Shown here piece by piece: positions 6,531-14,617 of a DNA stretch of 16,075 nt; the stretch's first letter is position 1; each line of letters begins with the position of its first letter. The stretch is from Tardiphaga sp. (GTDB lineage Bacteria; Pseudomonadota; Alphaproteobacteria; Rhizobiales; Xanthobacteraceae): assembly GCA_014377915.1 (NCBI GenBank), contig JACMOT010000555.1, positions 1-16,075 of the forward strand, in the 5' to 3' direction. The notes beneath the pieces were generated by a model. It saw nothing but the letters and a program-made list of their open reading frames with translations. It did no database searches and was not told the origin of the DNA. The position numbers and the translations under genes are program-made.

Positions 6531-6959
6531 TTAAAACGCCTGCAGCGCCGCGATCAGCTTGGTCGCATGGTCTTCCAGCACCTTGGGGTCTTCCTTGCGC
6601 GACGTCGGCGGCAGCAGCGCAACATCGTCGTGGCGCGGCATCACATGCATATGCAGGTGAAACACCACCTGGCCGCCGGATGCTTCGCTGAATTGCCCGA
6701 TGGTCATGCCGTCAGCCTTGAAGGCCGTCTTGGCGGCGGCGGCAATCTTGTGTGCGCCGCGGGCGACGTGGCCGTAATCCTCGGCGGTGATGTCGAAAAT
6801 ATTGCGTGCCGGCGCCTTGGGAATCACCAGTGTGTGGCCGGTCGAGCGCGGCATGATGTCGAGGAAGGCCAAAACATGGTCGTCCTCATAAACCTTGTAA
6901 CAGGGAAATTCGCCGCGCAAAATCTTGGCGAAGATGTTGTTGGGGTCGTAAGCGGTCAT
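6531..6959 (-). CDS. HIT-family (histidine triad) hydrolase
   Basis: A 142-residue cytoplasmic HIT protein of the HinT branch, which hydrolyses adenosine 5'-phosphoramidate and related nucleotide conjugates. The N-terminus NNIFAKILRGEFPCYKVYEDD is typical. The triad is HLHMHVMP with His101, His103 and His105, of which the central one is the expected nucleophile. GHTLVIPK and GGQVVFHLH are also family blocks. The start is the ATG at 6959, supported by GGGAGG four bases upstream; a longer in-frame reading from 7034 is not needed. It is the last gene of a co-directional minus-strand series and begins 58 bases after the FemAB-like gene stops. Confidence 0.93.
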   Translation of the reverse strand: MTAYDPNNIFAKILRGEFPCYKVYEDDHVLAFLDIMPRSTGHTLVIPKAPARNIFDITAEDYGHVARGAHKIAAAAKTAFKADGMTIGQFSEASGGQVVFHLHMHVMPRHDDVALLPPTSRKEDPKVLEDHATKLIAALQAF

Positions 6960-7017
6960 GGGGCCTCCCGGAATTTTGGCGACTGTCGCCGCACGGCGCG
7001 AAGCGGTCAAGCGTGGC

Positions 7018-8283
7018 TCAGTCGGGCTCTTCATGGGTGCTGTGGATGTCGCCCTTGCGGAACGGGCCGGCCTCGGTCAGTTCGCGCACCGCCGCGGCGA
7101 CATGGGCGCGCTCATGCGTGAGATAATCGGCCACCGCGCGGCGAAAGCCGGGGTCGGCGATGTAATGCGCGGAGTAGGTGGTCTGCGGCAGGTAGCCACG
7201 GGCGATCTTGTGCTCGCCCTGCGCGCCGGCCTCGACCGTCTTCAGGCCGCGCGCGATCGCAAAATCGATCGCCTGGTAATAGCAGACCTCGAAATGCAGG
7301 AACGGGTGGTGCTCGATGGCGCCCCAGTGCCGGCCGAACAGCGTATCTGATCCGATGAAATTGATGGCGCCGGCGATCCATTTGCCGTCGCGCTTGGCCA
7401 TGATCAAGGCCACGTCCTTCGCCATGGTCTCGCCGATCAGCGAATAGAACGCGCGGGTCAGATACGGCCGGCCCCATTTCCGCGAGCCGGTCTCCATGTA
7501 GAATTCGTAGAACGCCTCCCACGCATCTTCGGTGATGTCGGCGCCGGTGAGCGCGTGGATGGTGATGCCGTTGGCCAGCGCATCGCGGCGCTCACGCTTG
7601 ATCGCCTTGCGGTGCCGCGAGTTCAGGGTGGCGAGAAAGTCGTCGAAGGTCCGGTAGCCCGCATTGTGGAAATGGAACTGCTGGTCGGTGCGCTCCAGAA
7701 AACCGCGCCCGGCCAGGAAATTCCACTCTCTTTCTTTTGCAAAAGTGACATGCACCGAGGAGGCGTTGGTGGCGTCGCAAAGCCCCACCAGGCCGCCGGC
7801 CAGCGCCGCGCCGATGCGCCCGGTATCGCTGCTGTCGCGGATCAGCAATCGCGGACCGGTCGCCGGTGTGAAGGGAACCGAGGCCTGCAGCTTGGGATAA
7901 TATTGCCCGCCGGCGCGCTCATAGGCATCGGCCCAACCGCGGTCGAACACGTATTCGCCCTGCGAATGCGACTTGAGATAACAGGGCACGATGCCGACGA
8001 CGCTGCCATGCTGCCGGGCAACCAGGTGCCGCGGGCCCCAGCCGGTGCGCGCGCAGGCCGAGTTTGATTTCTCGAGCGCGGAGAAAAAAGCGTGCGAAAC
8101 GAATGGGTTGTAGGTTGTTGCCGAGGTGGAGCAGGGGGGCTGTGGCTGGCGCGCGGCGGCCAGCGTGTCAAGTTCCTGGAGGTCTCCCGGATCGGCCCTG
8201 GAAGTGGCGCAGGCATCCCAGTCTGCGGCCGCGATCTGGCTGATGGAGGAGACGGCTTCGAGCGTTATGTCGGACGATGTCAT
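7018..8283 (-). CDS. FemAB-related GNAT-fold protein (DUF482/COG3146)
   Basis: A 421-residue protein of the COG3146 family, whose fold relates to GNAT acetyltransferases and FemAB peptidyltransferases. Recognisable stretches are NPFVSHAFFSALE (about 59-71), YEYVFDRGWADAYE-like EYVFDRGWADAYE (110-122), SSVHVTFAKEREWNFLAGRGFLER, LATLNSRHRKAIKRERRDA, MAKRDGKWIAGAINFIGSDTLFGRHWG and GLKTVEAGAQGEHKIARGYLP. The biochemical role is unproven; a link to peptidoglycan or cell-envelope modification is only implied by the fold. The ATG at 8283 follows a TTG codon and lacks a strong ribosome site, so the start is moderately sure. Residues about 28-57 form a Pro/Ala/Ser-rich segment that looks like an insertion. 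It lies between the GDPD gene (82-base gap) and the HIT gene. Confidence 0.82.
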   Translation of the reverse strand: MTSSDITLEAVSSISQIAAADWDACATSRADPGDLQELDTLAAARQPQPPCSTSATTYNPFVSHAFFSALEKSNSACARTGWGPRHLVARQHGSVVGIVPCYLKSHSQGEYVFDRGWADAYERAGGQYYPKLQASVPFTPATGPRLLIRDSSDTGRIGAALAGGLVGLCDATNASSVHVTFAKEREWNFLAGRGFLERTDQQFHFHNAGYRTFDDFLATLNSRHRKAIKRERRDALANGITIHALTGADITEDAWEAFYEFYMETGSRKWGRPYLTRAFYSLIGETMAKDVALIMAKRDGKWIAGAINFIGSDTLFGRHWGAIEHHPFLHFEVCYYQAIDFAIARGLKTVEAGAQGEHKIARGYLPQTTYSAHYIADPGFRRAVADYLTHERAHVAAAVRELTEAGPFRKGDIHSTHEEPD

Positions 8284-8365
8284 CAATCAGTTGAACCGGT
8301 CGTTAGCGATCAGCCGTCGCGGCGACCGACTGTAGAATTGTGCATCGCGCTGATGAGTTCAAGGG

Positions 8366-9121
8366 TCAGGTGTCCGGCCGGAATCCTTCAAAGATCATCT
8401 GGTCGGCGTGGGCGGCTGCGATGGCGCGCTGTTCCGGCGTGCGCACGGTCCAGGTCAGCAGGGCGCAGCCGAACAAATGGCGCGCGATCCACGGTGCCGG
8501 CGCCGGCAGCTGGTTGACCGAATAGGCGACGAAATGCGGCCGGGTGGAAAAGGCATGGCGGAGTTGCAGCATGCCGCGGCGCTGCGCCGGGGTGAGGGTC
8601 AACCATTCGCCGTCATCATAGCGGCGCTGCGCGACGATGCCGCGCGGCAGTTCCGGCATCATCTGCCGCAACGCCAGTACCTTGTCGGGATCGAACGACA
8701 TCACCGCCGCCGGGCCGCGATAGGATTTCAGGATCTCGATCGTGCGGGCCACGACCCTGCGGTCGCCGTCGAAGTGGCTTTTCAGTTCGATCACCAGCGC
8801 CACCCGGCCGCCGACCAGCGCGCAGAGGTCGCCGAGCGTCATCATCCGCTCGTCGGTATCCTTGAAGCGGACCTGTTTCAACTCGGCGGCGGTCTTGTCG
8901 AGCAGGGCGCCTTCGCCAATGGTCAAGCGCCCCAGCCTGTGGTCGTGATGCACCATGGCTTCGCCGTCGGCAGAAAGCTGCAGGTCGACCTCGATGCTGA
9001 AATTACCGGCGACGGCGGCGCTGATCGCACCCGGCATGTTTTCGATCACGCCATGGGCGCGATCGTGCAGACCACGATGCGCGACAGGGCGCGCGGTAAG
9101 CCAGTCAGGTGCGCGCATCAT
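8366..9121 (-). CDS. Glycerophosphodiester phosphodiesterase (GDPD family)
   Basis: A 251-residue TIM-barrel enzyme that hydrolyses glycerophosphodiesters to sn-glycerol 3-phosphate and an alcohol. Catalytic and metal residues are visible: His15 and Arg16 in AHRGLHD, Glu27-Asn28, Glu44 and Asp46 in IEVDLQLSADGE, His59-Asp60 in VHHDHRLGRLT, and Glu112 in VIELK. There is no signal peptide, so it probably acts in the cytoplasm. The length suits a short bacterial GDPD. Two ATGs in tandem (9121 and 9118) start the frame, with GGA nine bases upstream. The start lies only 12 bases after the stop of the RidA-like gene, which indicates cotranscription. Confidence 0.92.
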   Translation of the reverse strand: MMRAPDWLTARPVAHRGLHDRAHGVIENMPGAISAAVAGNFSIEVDLQLSADGEAMVHHDHRLGRLTIGEGALLDKTAAELKQVRFKDTDERMMTLGDLCALVGGRVALVIELKSHFDGDRRVVARTIEILKSYRGPAAVMSFDPDKVLALRQMMPELPRGIVAQRRYDDGEWLTLTPAQRRGMLQLRHAFSTRPHFVAYSVNQLPAPAPWIARHLFGCALLTWTVRTPEQRAIAAAHADQMIFEGFRPDT

Positions 9122-9133
9122 CGAGTTCCAGGA

Positions 9134-9601
9134 TCAGGCGACTTCGAACACGGCTTCGACCTCGACCGCGGCGTCCGCGGGCAGGGAGGCGACGCCGACT
9201 GTGGTGCGGGCGTGGCGGCCCTTGTCGCCGAACGCGGCGACCATCAGGTCCGAAGCGCCATTCAACACCTTCGGCCCGTCGACGAAATCCGGTGCCGAAT
9301 TGACGAAGCCGCCGAGGCGGACGACGCGCGCGACCTTGTCGAGATCGCCAAGCGCAGCCTTGACCTGGGACAGCAGATTGATCGCGCAGCCACGCGCGGC
9401 GGCGTGGCCCTGCTCGATGGAGACGCCGGCGCCGAGCTTGCCCTTGGCCAGTAACTGACCCTCAGGGCTGACGCAGACCTGGCCGGACACGAACAGCAGA
9501 TTACCGGTGCGGACAAAGCCGACATAATTGGCGACGGGACTGCTGGGTTCATGCAGCGTCACGCCCAGTGTCGCGAGTTTTTGCTCGACCGTTCCTGCCA
9601 T
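9134..9601 (-). CDS. RidA family protein (YjgF/YER057c/UK114)
   Basis: A 155-residue member of the RidA superfamily. The archetypal RidA deaminates reactive enamines and imines released by PLP enzymes. This copy belongs to the longer subgroup with the N-terminal LHEPSSPVANYVGFVRTGNLLFVSGQ block. The conserved Arg of RidA is present as Arg132 in GRHARTTVGVASLP, followed by VEVEAVFEV, so imine deaminase activity is possible, though subgroup functions differ. I start at the ATG at 9601; the tandem ATG at 9604 is equally possible, with GGGGA just upstream. The frame stays open back to 9811, but that part reads through a C/G homopolymer and has no family similarity, so I exclude it. It is the first gene of the minus-strand series. 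Confidence 0.9.
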   Translation of the reverse strand: MAGTVEQKLATLGVTLHEPSSPVANYVGFVRTGNLLFVSGQVCVSPEGQLLAKGKLGAGVSIEQGHAAARGCAINLLSQVKAALGDLDKVARVVRLGGFVNSAPDFVDGPKVLNGASDLMVAAFGDKGRHARTTVGVASLPADAAVEVEAVFEVA

Positions 9602-9737
9602 CATGTTCCCCGATTGCTCGATGTTTCGCCCGAACAGATCTGACCAAACCGTTCCGGCGAAGCCTGTTTCCCGCATCACGCTGATCGATGCAAGGGACCG
9701 TACGAGATCGTCGGCGGCGTCGGGAGACGGCCCGCTT

Positions 9738-9756
9738 CCCCCCCCCCCCGGGGGGG
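9738..9756. repeat. Homopolymer tract: twelve C followed by seven G
   Basis: A run of 12 C (9738-9749) is followed directly by 7 G (9750-9756), making a 14-base C7G7 palindrome with five extra C. It lies in the 274-base region between the divergent RidA-like gene and eipB, about 120 bases before the eipB start. Such tracts vary in length by replication slippage and also by sequencing error. No other feature is evident between 9605 and 9800. Confidence 0.85.
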
Positions 9757-9802
9757 CACCGATAGCCGCGACTGATTGCATCTCCGCAATTTGCGCAGTT
9801 TC

Positions 9803-9848
9803 GCGCCGCACCGCCCCAGTTGCGGCGCAATAGCGCGGTCTCTATGTT
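9803..9848 (+). promoter_or_regulatory. Candidate eipB promoter with inverted repeat over the -35
   Basis: TTGCGG (9820-9825) and TATGTT (9843-9848) are 17 bases apart, which fits a housekeeping sigma promoter for eipB with a leader of about 20 bases. GCGCCGCA (9803-9810) and TGCGGCGC (9821-9828) form an 8-bp inverted repeat that covers the proposed -35 and could be an operator. Both are read by eye only. Confidence 0.35.
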
Positions 9849-9875
9849 GCAACTTCGCCAATCCAGGGAAATTCC

Positions 9876-10760
9876 ATGCGTCGCACCCATCCGATTTCGC
9901 GTCTTCAGGCCGCCACCCTGCGGATAGGCGTTGCTGCCGGCCTGACGGTTGCGCTGGCGGCGGGATTCGGCAGCATGGCGCAAGCCGCCACGGCCACGCC
10001 GTTCATGGCGCATCAGGCGCTGTATGAGCTGAAGCTGCAAAAATCCCGCGGTAATGCCAGCATCAACAGCGCCAGCGGTCGCATCCTTTATAATTTTACC
10101 GGCAGCGCCTGCGAGGGATATACGTCGGATTTTCGTCAGGTGTCTGAACTGAGCAGCGGCGATGACAAGAACACGTTGAGTGATTTGCGCTCTACCAGCT
10201 GGGAAGACGGCGCCGGCAAGAGTTACCGCTTCAAGATCGACACCCGCATGAACGATGGCGACCCCACGGCCATCGACGGCATGGCGGGGCGCGGTGCCGA
10301 CCACATCACCGTCAAGCTGAAGCAGCCGGTGGTGAAGACCTTCACGCTGCCCGCCGCGACCGTGTTTCCGACCGAGCAGATCCACCGCATCATCGAGGCG
10401 GCGCGCGCCGGCAAGTCGGTGCTCGAACTCAGCGTCTATGACGGCTCCGACACCGGCGAAAAGGTCTACAACACGCTGACGATCATCGGCCAGCCGATCC
10501 CCGGCGACCGCAAAATCGCGGAGCCGGATCCTTCGACCTCCAGCGCTGCGATGAAGACCCTGACACGCTGGCCGGTGACCGTCAGCTATTTCGACCAAGG
10601 CGCCAAGACCGAGGGCGGCGAGCAGACGCCGGTCTATGCGATGTCGTTCGAATTGTATGAGAACGGCGTGTCGCGCGCGCTGGTGCTGGACTACAACGAC
10701 TTTGTCATTGCCGGCACGATGGGCCAGTTCAACGTCAAGGACAGCAAGCCCTGCAAGTGA
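9876..10760 (+). CDS. eipB: EipB-like periplasmic protein (DUF1849)
   Basis: A 294-residue exported protein of the DUF1849 family. Its studied member, Brucella EipB, is a periplasmic beta-spiral protein needed for envelope integrity. The signal peptide is residues 1-38 (RRTH, hydrophobic stretch GVAAGLTVALAAGFG, cleavage at AQA-AT). The mature part opens with FMAHQALYELKL and contains ASGRILYNFTGSACEGYTSDFRQV, FPTEQIHRIIEAARAGKSVLE and LYENGVSRALVLDYNDF. Two cysteines only matter here: Cys79 and Cys293 match the conserved pair that forms the disulfide in Brucella EipB. The ATG at 9876 has AGGGAA six bases upstream. It stands alone on the plus strand, and a repeat element follows its stop. Confidence 0.88.
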   Translation: MRRTHPISRLQAATLRIGVAAGLTVALAAGFGSMAQAATATPFMAHQALYELKLQKSRGNASINSASGRILYNFTGSACEGYTSDFRQVSELSSGDDKNTLSDLRSTSWEDGAGKSYRFKIDTRMNDGDPTAIDGMAGRGADHITVKLKQPVVKTFTLPAATVFPTEQIHRIIEAARAGKSVLELSVYDGSDTGEKVYNTLTIIGQPIPGDRKIAEPDPSTSSAAMKTLTRWPVTVSYFDQGAKTEGGEQTPVYAMSFELYENGVSRALVLDYNDFVIAGTMGQFNVKDSKPCK

Positions 10761-10781
10761 GCAGGTCGTTGTAATCATACT

Positions 10782-10906
10782 TGTCCCGGACGCGGTGCAG
10801 CGTGAAACGCTGCTCCGCGGAGCCGGCACCGTCGCAAGTACCGGCATTTGAGACGGCCCCGGCTCAGCGAAGCAACATTTCGTGTTGCATCGTGTCCGGG
10901 GCACGA
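10782..10906. repeat. Composite intergenic repeat with nested hairpins (GTCCCGGAC element)
   Basis: The ends carry imperfectly complementary TGTCCCGGACGCGGTGCA-like and TGCATCGTGTCCGGGGCA sequences. Nested inside are three perfect stems: GCAGCG with CGCTGC (10797-10802/10808-10813), GAGCCGG with CCGGCTC (10820-10826/10859-10865), and GCAACA with TGTTGC (10872-10877/10883-10888). It occupies nearly all of the 152-base gap between the convergent eipB and dinB genes. It resembles a repeat I recall as very frequent between Bradyrhizobium genes, and it may act as a bidirectional terminator or mRNA stabiliser. Confidence 0.7.
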
Positions 10907-10912
10907 GACAGA

Positions 10913-12208
10913 TTACTCCCGCATCTTCTCCGGCCCGTCATAGGCGATGCCGCGGATCACCGCCGCGTCGCCGAACTTCTTCCGCAGATCATCCATCGCG
11001 CGTTCGGCATGCGCCGAGCGGCGATCGATCATGTCGGTGTCGCCGGCCTCCGAGCCGGGCTTCAGCGCGCTGACGCCGGTGCCGATCAGGCGGAAGGCAG
11101 TACCGTCGGTCTCCCTGGCCAGCATTTCGCGGCTGATCGAGAAGATCTTTGCCGCCAGCTGGGTGGGCGCGTGGATCGATTGTGATCTGGTGCGCTGGCG
11201 GAAATCCGCGGTCTTCAGCTTCAGCGTGACGGTGGTGCCGGCCAGTTCGCCGCTCTTCAGCCGCGATGATACTTTTTCCGACAAGCGCCACAGGATTTTT
11301 TCCAGAGTCGCAAAATCGCGGATGTCGTCGTTGAACGTGGTCTCGTTCGATATCGTCTTGGCGCCGCGGTCCGGCACCACGTCGCGGTCGTCGATGCCGC
11401 GGGCGAGACGCCAGAGACGGCGACCCTCGCCGCCGAATTGTCGCATCAGGTCGATCTCGTCGGCCTTCTGCAGGTCGGCAATCCGGCGAAAGCCCTTTTG
11501 CGACAGCCGTTCGGCCGTGGCGGGCCCGACGCCGTAGATGAAGCCGACCGGTCGGTCGGCCAGCATCGCGCGGGCATCGTCCTGGTCCAGCGTGGCGAAG
11601 CCGCGTGGCTTGTCGAGATCGGAGGCGATCTTGGCCAGAAACTTGTTCACCGACAGGCCGACCGACACGGTGATCCCGACCTCGCGTTCGATCTGGCTGG
11701 CAAACCGCGCCAGTACCTTGGCGGGGATCATGCCGTGGACGCGCTCGGTGCCCGACAGGTCGAGAAATGCCTCATCGATCGACAGCGGCTCGACCAAGGG
11801 CGTCAGCGCCTGCATGGCATGGCGCACTTCCCTACCGACCCTGACATATTTGGCCATGTCCGGCCGCACCACCGCGGCCGATGGACACAGCTCCAGTGCC
11901 TTGAACATCGGCATCGCCGAGCGCACGCCGAAGGTGCGCGCGATGTAGCAGGCCGCCGACACGACGCCGCGCTTGCCGCCGCCGATGATCACCGGACGGT
12001 CAGCCAACTCCGGATTATCGCGCTTTTCCACCGTAGCGTAGAAGGCGTCGCAGTCGATATGGGCCAGCGTCAGTTGCGGTAGCGCATGGTGCCGCACCAG
12101 CCGTGGCGAGCCGCAGGCGCTGCAGCGCCTGGCCGTGACGTTCTGATCGGCGAGGCAATCCCGGCAGAATCCGCGCGGTCCGCTCGGCTCTGTCGGCGAG
12201 GCCGTCAC
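10913..12208 (-). CDS. dinB: DNA polymerase IV (Y family, DinB) with N-terminal zinc-ribbon-like segment
   Basis: A 431-residue translesion DNA polymerase. Palm motifs are HIDCDAFYATVE (Asp52, with Tyr57 at the steric-gate position) and PLSIDEAFLDL (Asp145, Glu146). VSVGLSVNKFLAKIASDLDKP, FIYGVGPATAERL (helix-hairpin-helix thumb) and the little-finger domain (SNETTFNDDI onward) complete it. Residues 1-45 precede the usual start of DinB and contain C15xxC18-X10-C29xxC32, a probable zinc-binding ribbon. There is no canonical C-terminal QLxLF clamp motif that I can see; the end is RGIAYDGPEKMRE. The start is GTG at 12208, which overlaps the stop of the DUF3572 gene by four bases (GTGA), implying translational coupling. 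The usual role is error-prone bypass and mutagenesis, often under SOS control; no LexA site was identified. Confidence 0.93.
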   Translation of the reverse strand: MTASPTEPSGPRGFCRDCLADQNVTARRCSACGSPRLVRHHALPQLTLAHIDCDAFYATVEKRDNPELADRPVIIGGGKRGVVSAACYIARTFGVRSAMPMFKALELCPSAAVVRPDMAKYVRVGREVRHAMQALTPLVEPLSIDEAFLDLSGTERVHGMIPAKVLARFASQIEREVGITVSVGLSVNKFLAKIASDLDKPRGFATLDQDDARAMLADRPVGFIYGVGPATAERLSQKGFRRIADLQKADEIDLMRQFGGEGRRLWRLARGIDDRDVVPDRGAKTISNETTFNDDIRDFATLEKILWRLSEKVSSRLKSGELAGTTVTLKLKTADFRQRTRSQSIHAPTQLAAKIFSISREMLARETDGTAFRLIGTGVSALKPGSEAGDTDMIDRRSAHAERAMDDLRKKFGDAAVIRGIAYDGPEKMRE

Positions 12209-12507
12209 GGGATGTCGCGCTCGATATGGGGATCGCCCAGCGCCTGCCGGGCGGCGGCGATGGTGGTGGGATGCAGCTGTGAGGACGCCGAAAAGGCCTG
12301 TACCGTTTCGTCGTCGCGCAGCACAAAGTCGAGAACGCTGACCAGAAATTGCGGGTCCTTGGCGGCTGAACGCAGGGTTTCCGGGCCGATTCCGCTTTCG
12401 GACAGAAAAAGGCCGAGACGCTCGGGTTCGCCGGCGACGAAAGAAAGCGCCTGAATTGCAACGATTTCAGCCACTTGGCTCGGGTTGTGTGGACGCTTTT
12501 TCAGCAT
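12205..12507 (-). CDS. DUF3572 protein
   Basis: A 100-residue cytoplasmic protein that I recognise as DUF3572, an alphaproteobacterial family of unknown function. The sequence is mostly helical: VAEIVAIQALSFVAGEPERLGLFLSESGIGPETLR, then FLVSVLDFVLRDDETVQAF and ALGDPHI. There is no signal peptide, membrane segment, Cys cluster or evident catalytic motif. The ATG at 12507 begins the conserved part directly. Its stop codon overlaps the dinB start in GTGA, so the two genes are read together, and it is divergent from divK. A role in the DNA-damage response or its link to the cell cycle is suggested only by this position. Confidence 0.82.
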   Translation of the reverse strand: MLKKRPHNPSQVAEIVAIQALSFVAGEPERLGLFLSESGIGPETLRSAAKDPQFLVSVLDFVLRDDETVQAFSASSQLHPTTIAAARQALGDPHIERDIP

Positions 12508-12543
12508 GCCTGTTTGCCTTTCCGTAACTTATCGTCTCTATTT

Positions 12544-12630
12544 TGACTCATCATGCCCGAGTCACCGGGGTGTTTCCAGCTACTGGAAGCGCGGCCACGG
12601 CAAGGGCGCTCTGGTGGGGTGACCAGAGCG
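12544..12630. other. Three inverted repeats in the DUF3572-divK divergent region
   Basis: The 216-base region between the divergent DUF3572 and divK genes contains three perfect stems. TGACTC/GAGTCA is at 12544-12549 and 12559-12564. TTCCAG/CTGGAA is at 12574-12579 and 12583-12588. CGCTCTGGT/ACCAGAGCG is at 12607-12615 and 12622-12630. None is followed by a T run on either strand, so they are not typical terminators. They may be operators or leader structures. No CtrA-type TTAA pair is present here. Confidence 0.5.
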
Positions 12631-12723
12631 ACGTCGGACCACTCGCCTGCGACATTTATGGATACCGCGGGGCAATCAGGCCCGGCGCAAAAGAGAACGT
12701 TGACGTTCGGGATTGGAGGCGGG

Positions 12724-13089
12724 ATGGCTAAAACCGTCCTCATCGTGGAAGACAACGAGCTCAATATGAAGCTCTTTCGCGATTTGCTGGAAGCTCACGG
12801 CTATCTGACCGTGGGCACCAGTAATGGCTTCGAGGCGCTCGACCTCGTCAAGAAGCTGCGCCCCGATCTGATCCTGATGGACATTCAGCTGCCACAGGTC
12901 TCCGGCCTTGAAGTCACGGGCTGGATCAAGAGCGACCCGGAATTGCGCATGATCCCCGTCGTCGCCGTTACCGCCTTCGCCATGAAGGGCGACGAAGAAC
13001 GCATCCGTGAAGGCGGTTGTGAAGCCTATTTGTCCAAACCCATCTCGGTTGGAAAGTTTATCGAGACCGTCCGTCGGTTTATCGGTTGA
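12724..13089 (+). CDS. divK: Single-domain response regulator DivK
   Basis: A 121-residue CheY-like receiver with no output domain. In Caulobacter, DivK is phosphorylated by DivJ, dephosphorylated by PleC and acts through DivL on the CckA-CtrA pathway to control cell polarity and division. Receiver residues are present: the acidic pair Glu9-Asp10 in VEDNELN, the phosphoacceptor Asp53 in [11 protein letters not shown], Thr83 in VTAFAM and Lys105 in LSKPIS. The sequence from [20 protein letters not shown] is highly characteristic of DivK. The ATG at 12724 is chosen because GGAGG lies four bases upstream and the receiver starts at once; the upstream extension of the frame is non-coding. pleD follows after 10 bases, the same arrangement as in Caulobacter. 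Confidence 0.95.
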   Translation: MAKTVLIVEDNELNMKLFRDLLEAHGYLTVGTSNGFEALDLVKKLRPDLILMDIQLPQVSGLEVTGWIKSDPELRMIPVVAVTAFAMKGDEERIREGGCEAYLSKPISVGKFIETVRRFIG

Positions 13090-13099
13090 GGAGTTCACG

Positions 13100-14473
<1,374 letters not shown>

Positions 14474-14565
14474 GTCGATCCCCTCGCCAGATCAATCGTT
14501 CCACGGCTGCGCGAGGCCGCGGCTCGTACCGCGCGGCGTCGGTGGCAGTCGCCGGGTTCCAACGG

Positions 14566-14590
14566 AAAACGGGGCCTGAAAGGCCCCGTT
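14566..14590 (-). terminator. Rho-independent terminator of rpmG
   Basis: A perfect 10-bp stem (14568-14577 with 14581-14590) encloses a 3-base loop. On the minus strand the descending arm ends in TTTT and follows the rpmG stop by 28 bases. On the plus strand there is no T run after it, so it would stop pleD transcripts less well. Confidence 0.75.
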
Positions 14591-14617
14591 CAATCCGTCA
14601 GCAGCTGACAGCAGCGA

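Noticed and set aside
8408..9454. 348-codon plus-strand frame opposite the GDPD and RidA genes
   Set aside because: It spans two well-supported genes on the other strand and has shadow-like composition.
9605..9811. N-terminal extension of the RidA-like protein through the C/G tract
   Set aside because: The extra residues read PPGGGGSG through a homopolymer and have no family similarity. A good start with GGGGA is present at 9601-9604.
9549..10904. 451-codon minus-strand frame covering eipB and part of the RidA region
   Set aside because: The opposite strand encodes EipB with a signal peptide and conserved cysteines. This frame begins in an intergenic repeat and has no domain I recognise.
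12501..12764. Small minus-strand frame (87 codons) overlapping the divK start
   Set aside because: It overlaps both the DUF3572 and divK starts and the inverted repeats, and has no conserved features.
14566..14590. The hairpin as a pleD terminator
   Set aside because: No T run follows it on the plus strand. The T run is on the minus strand, after rpmG.
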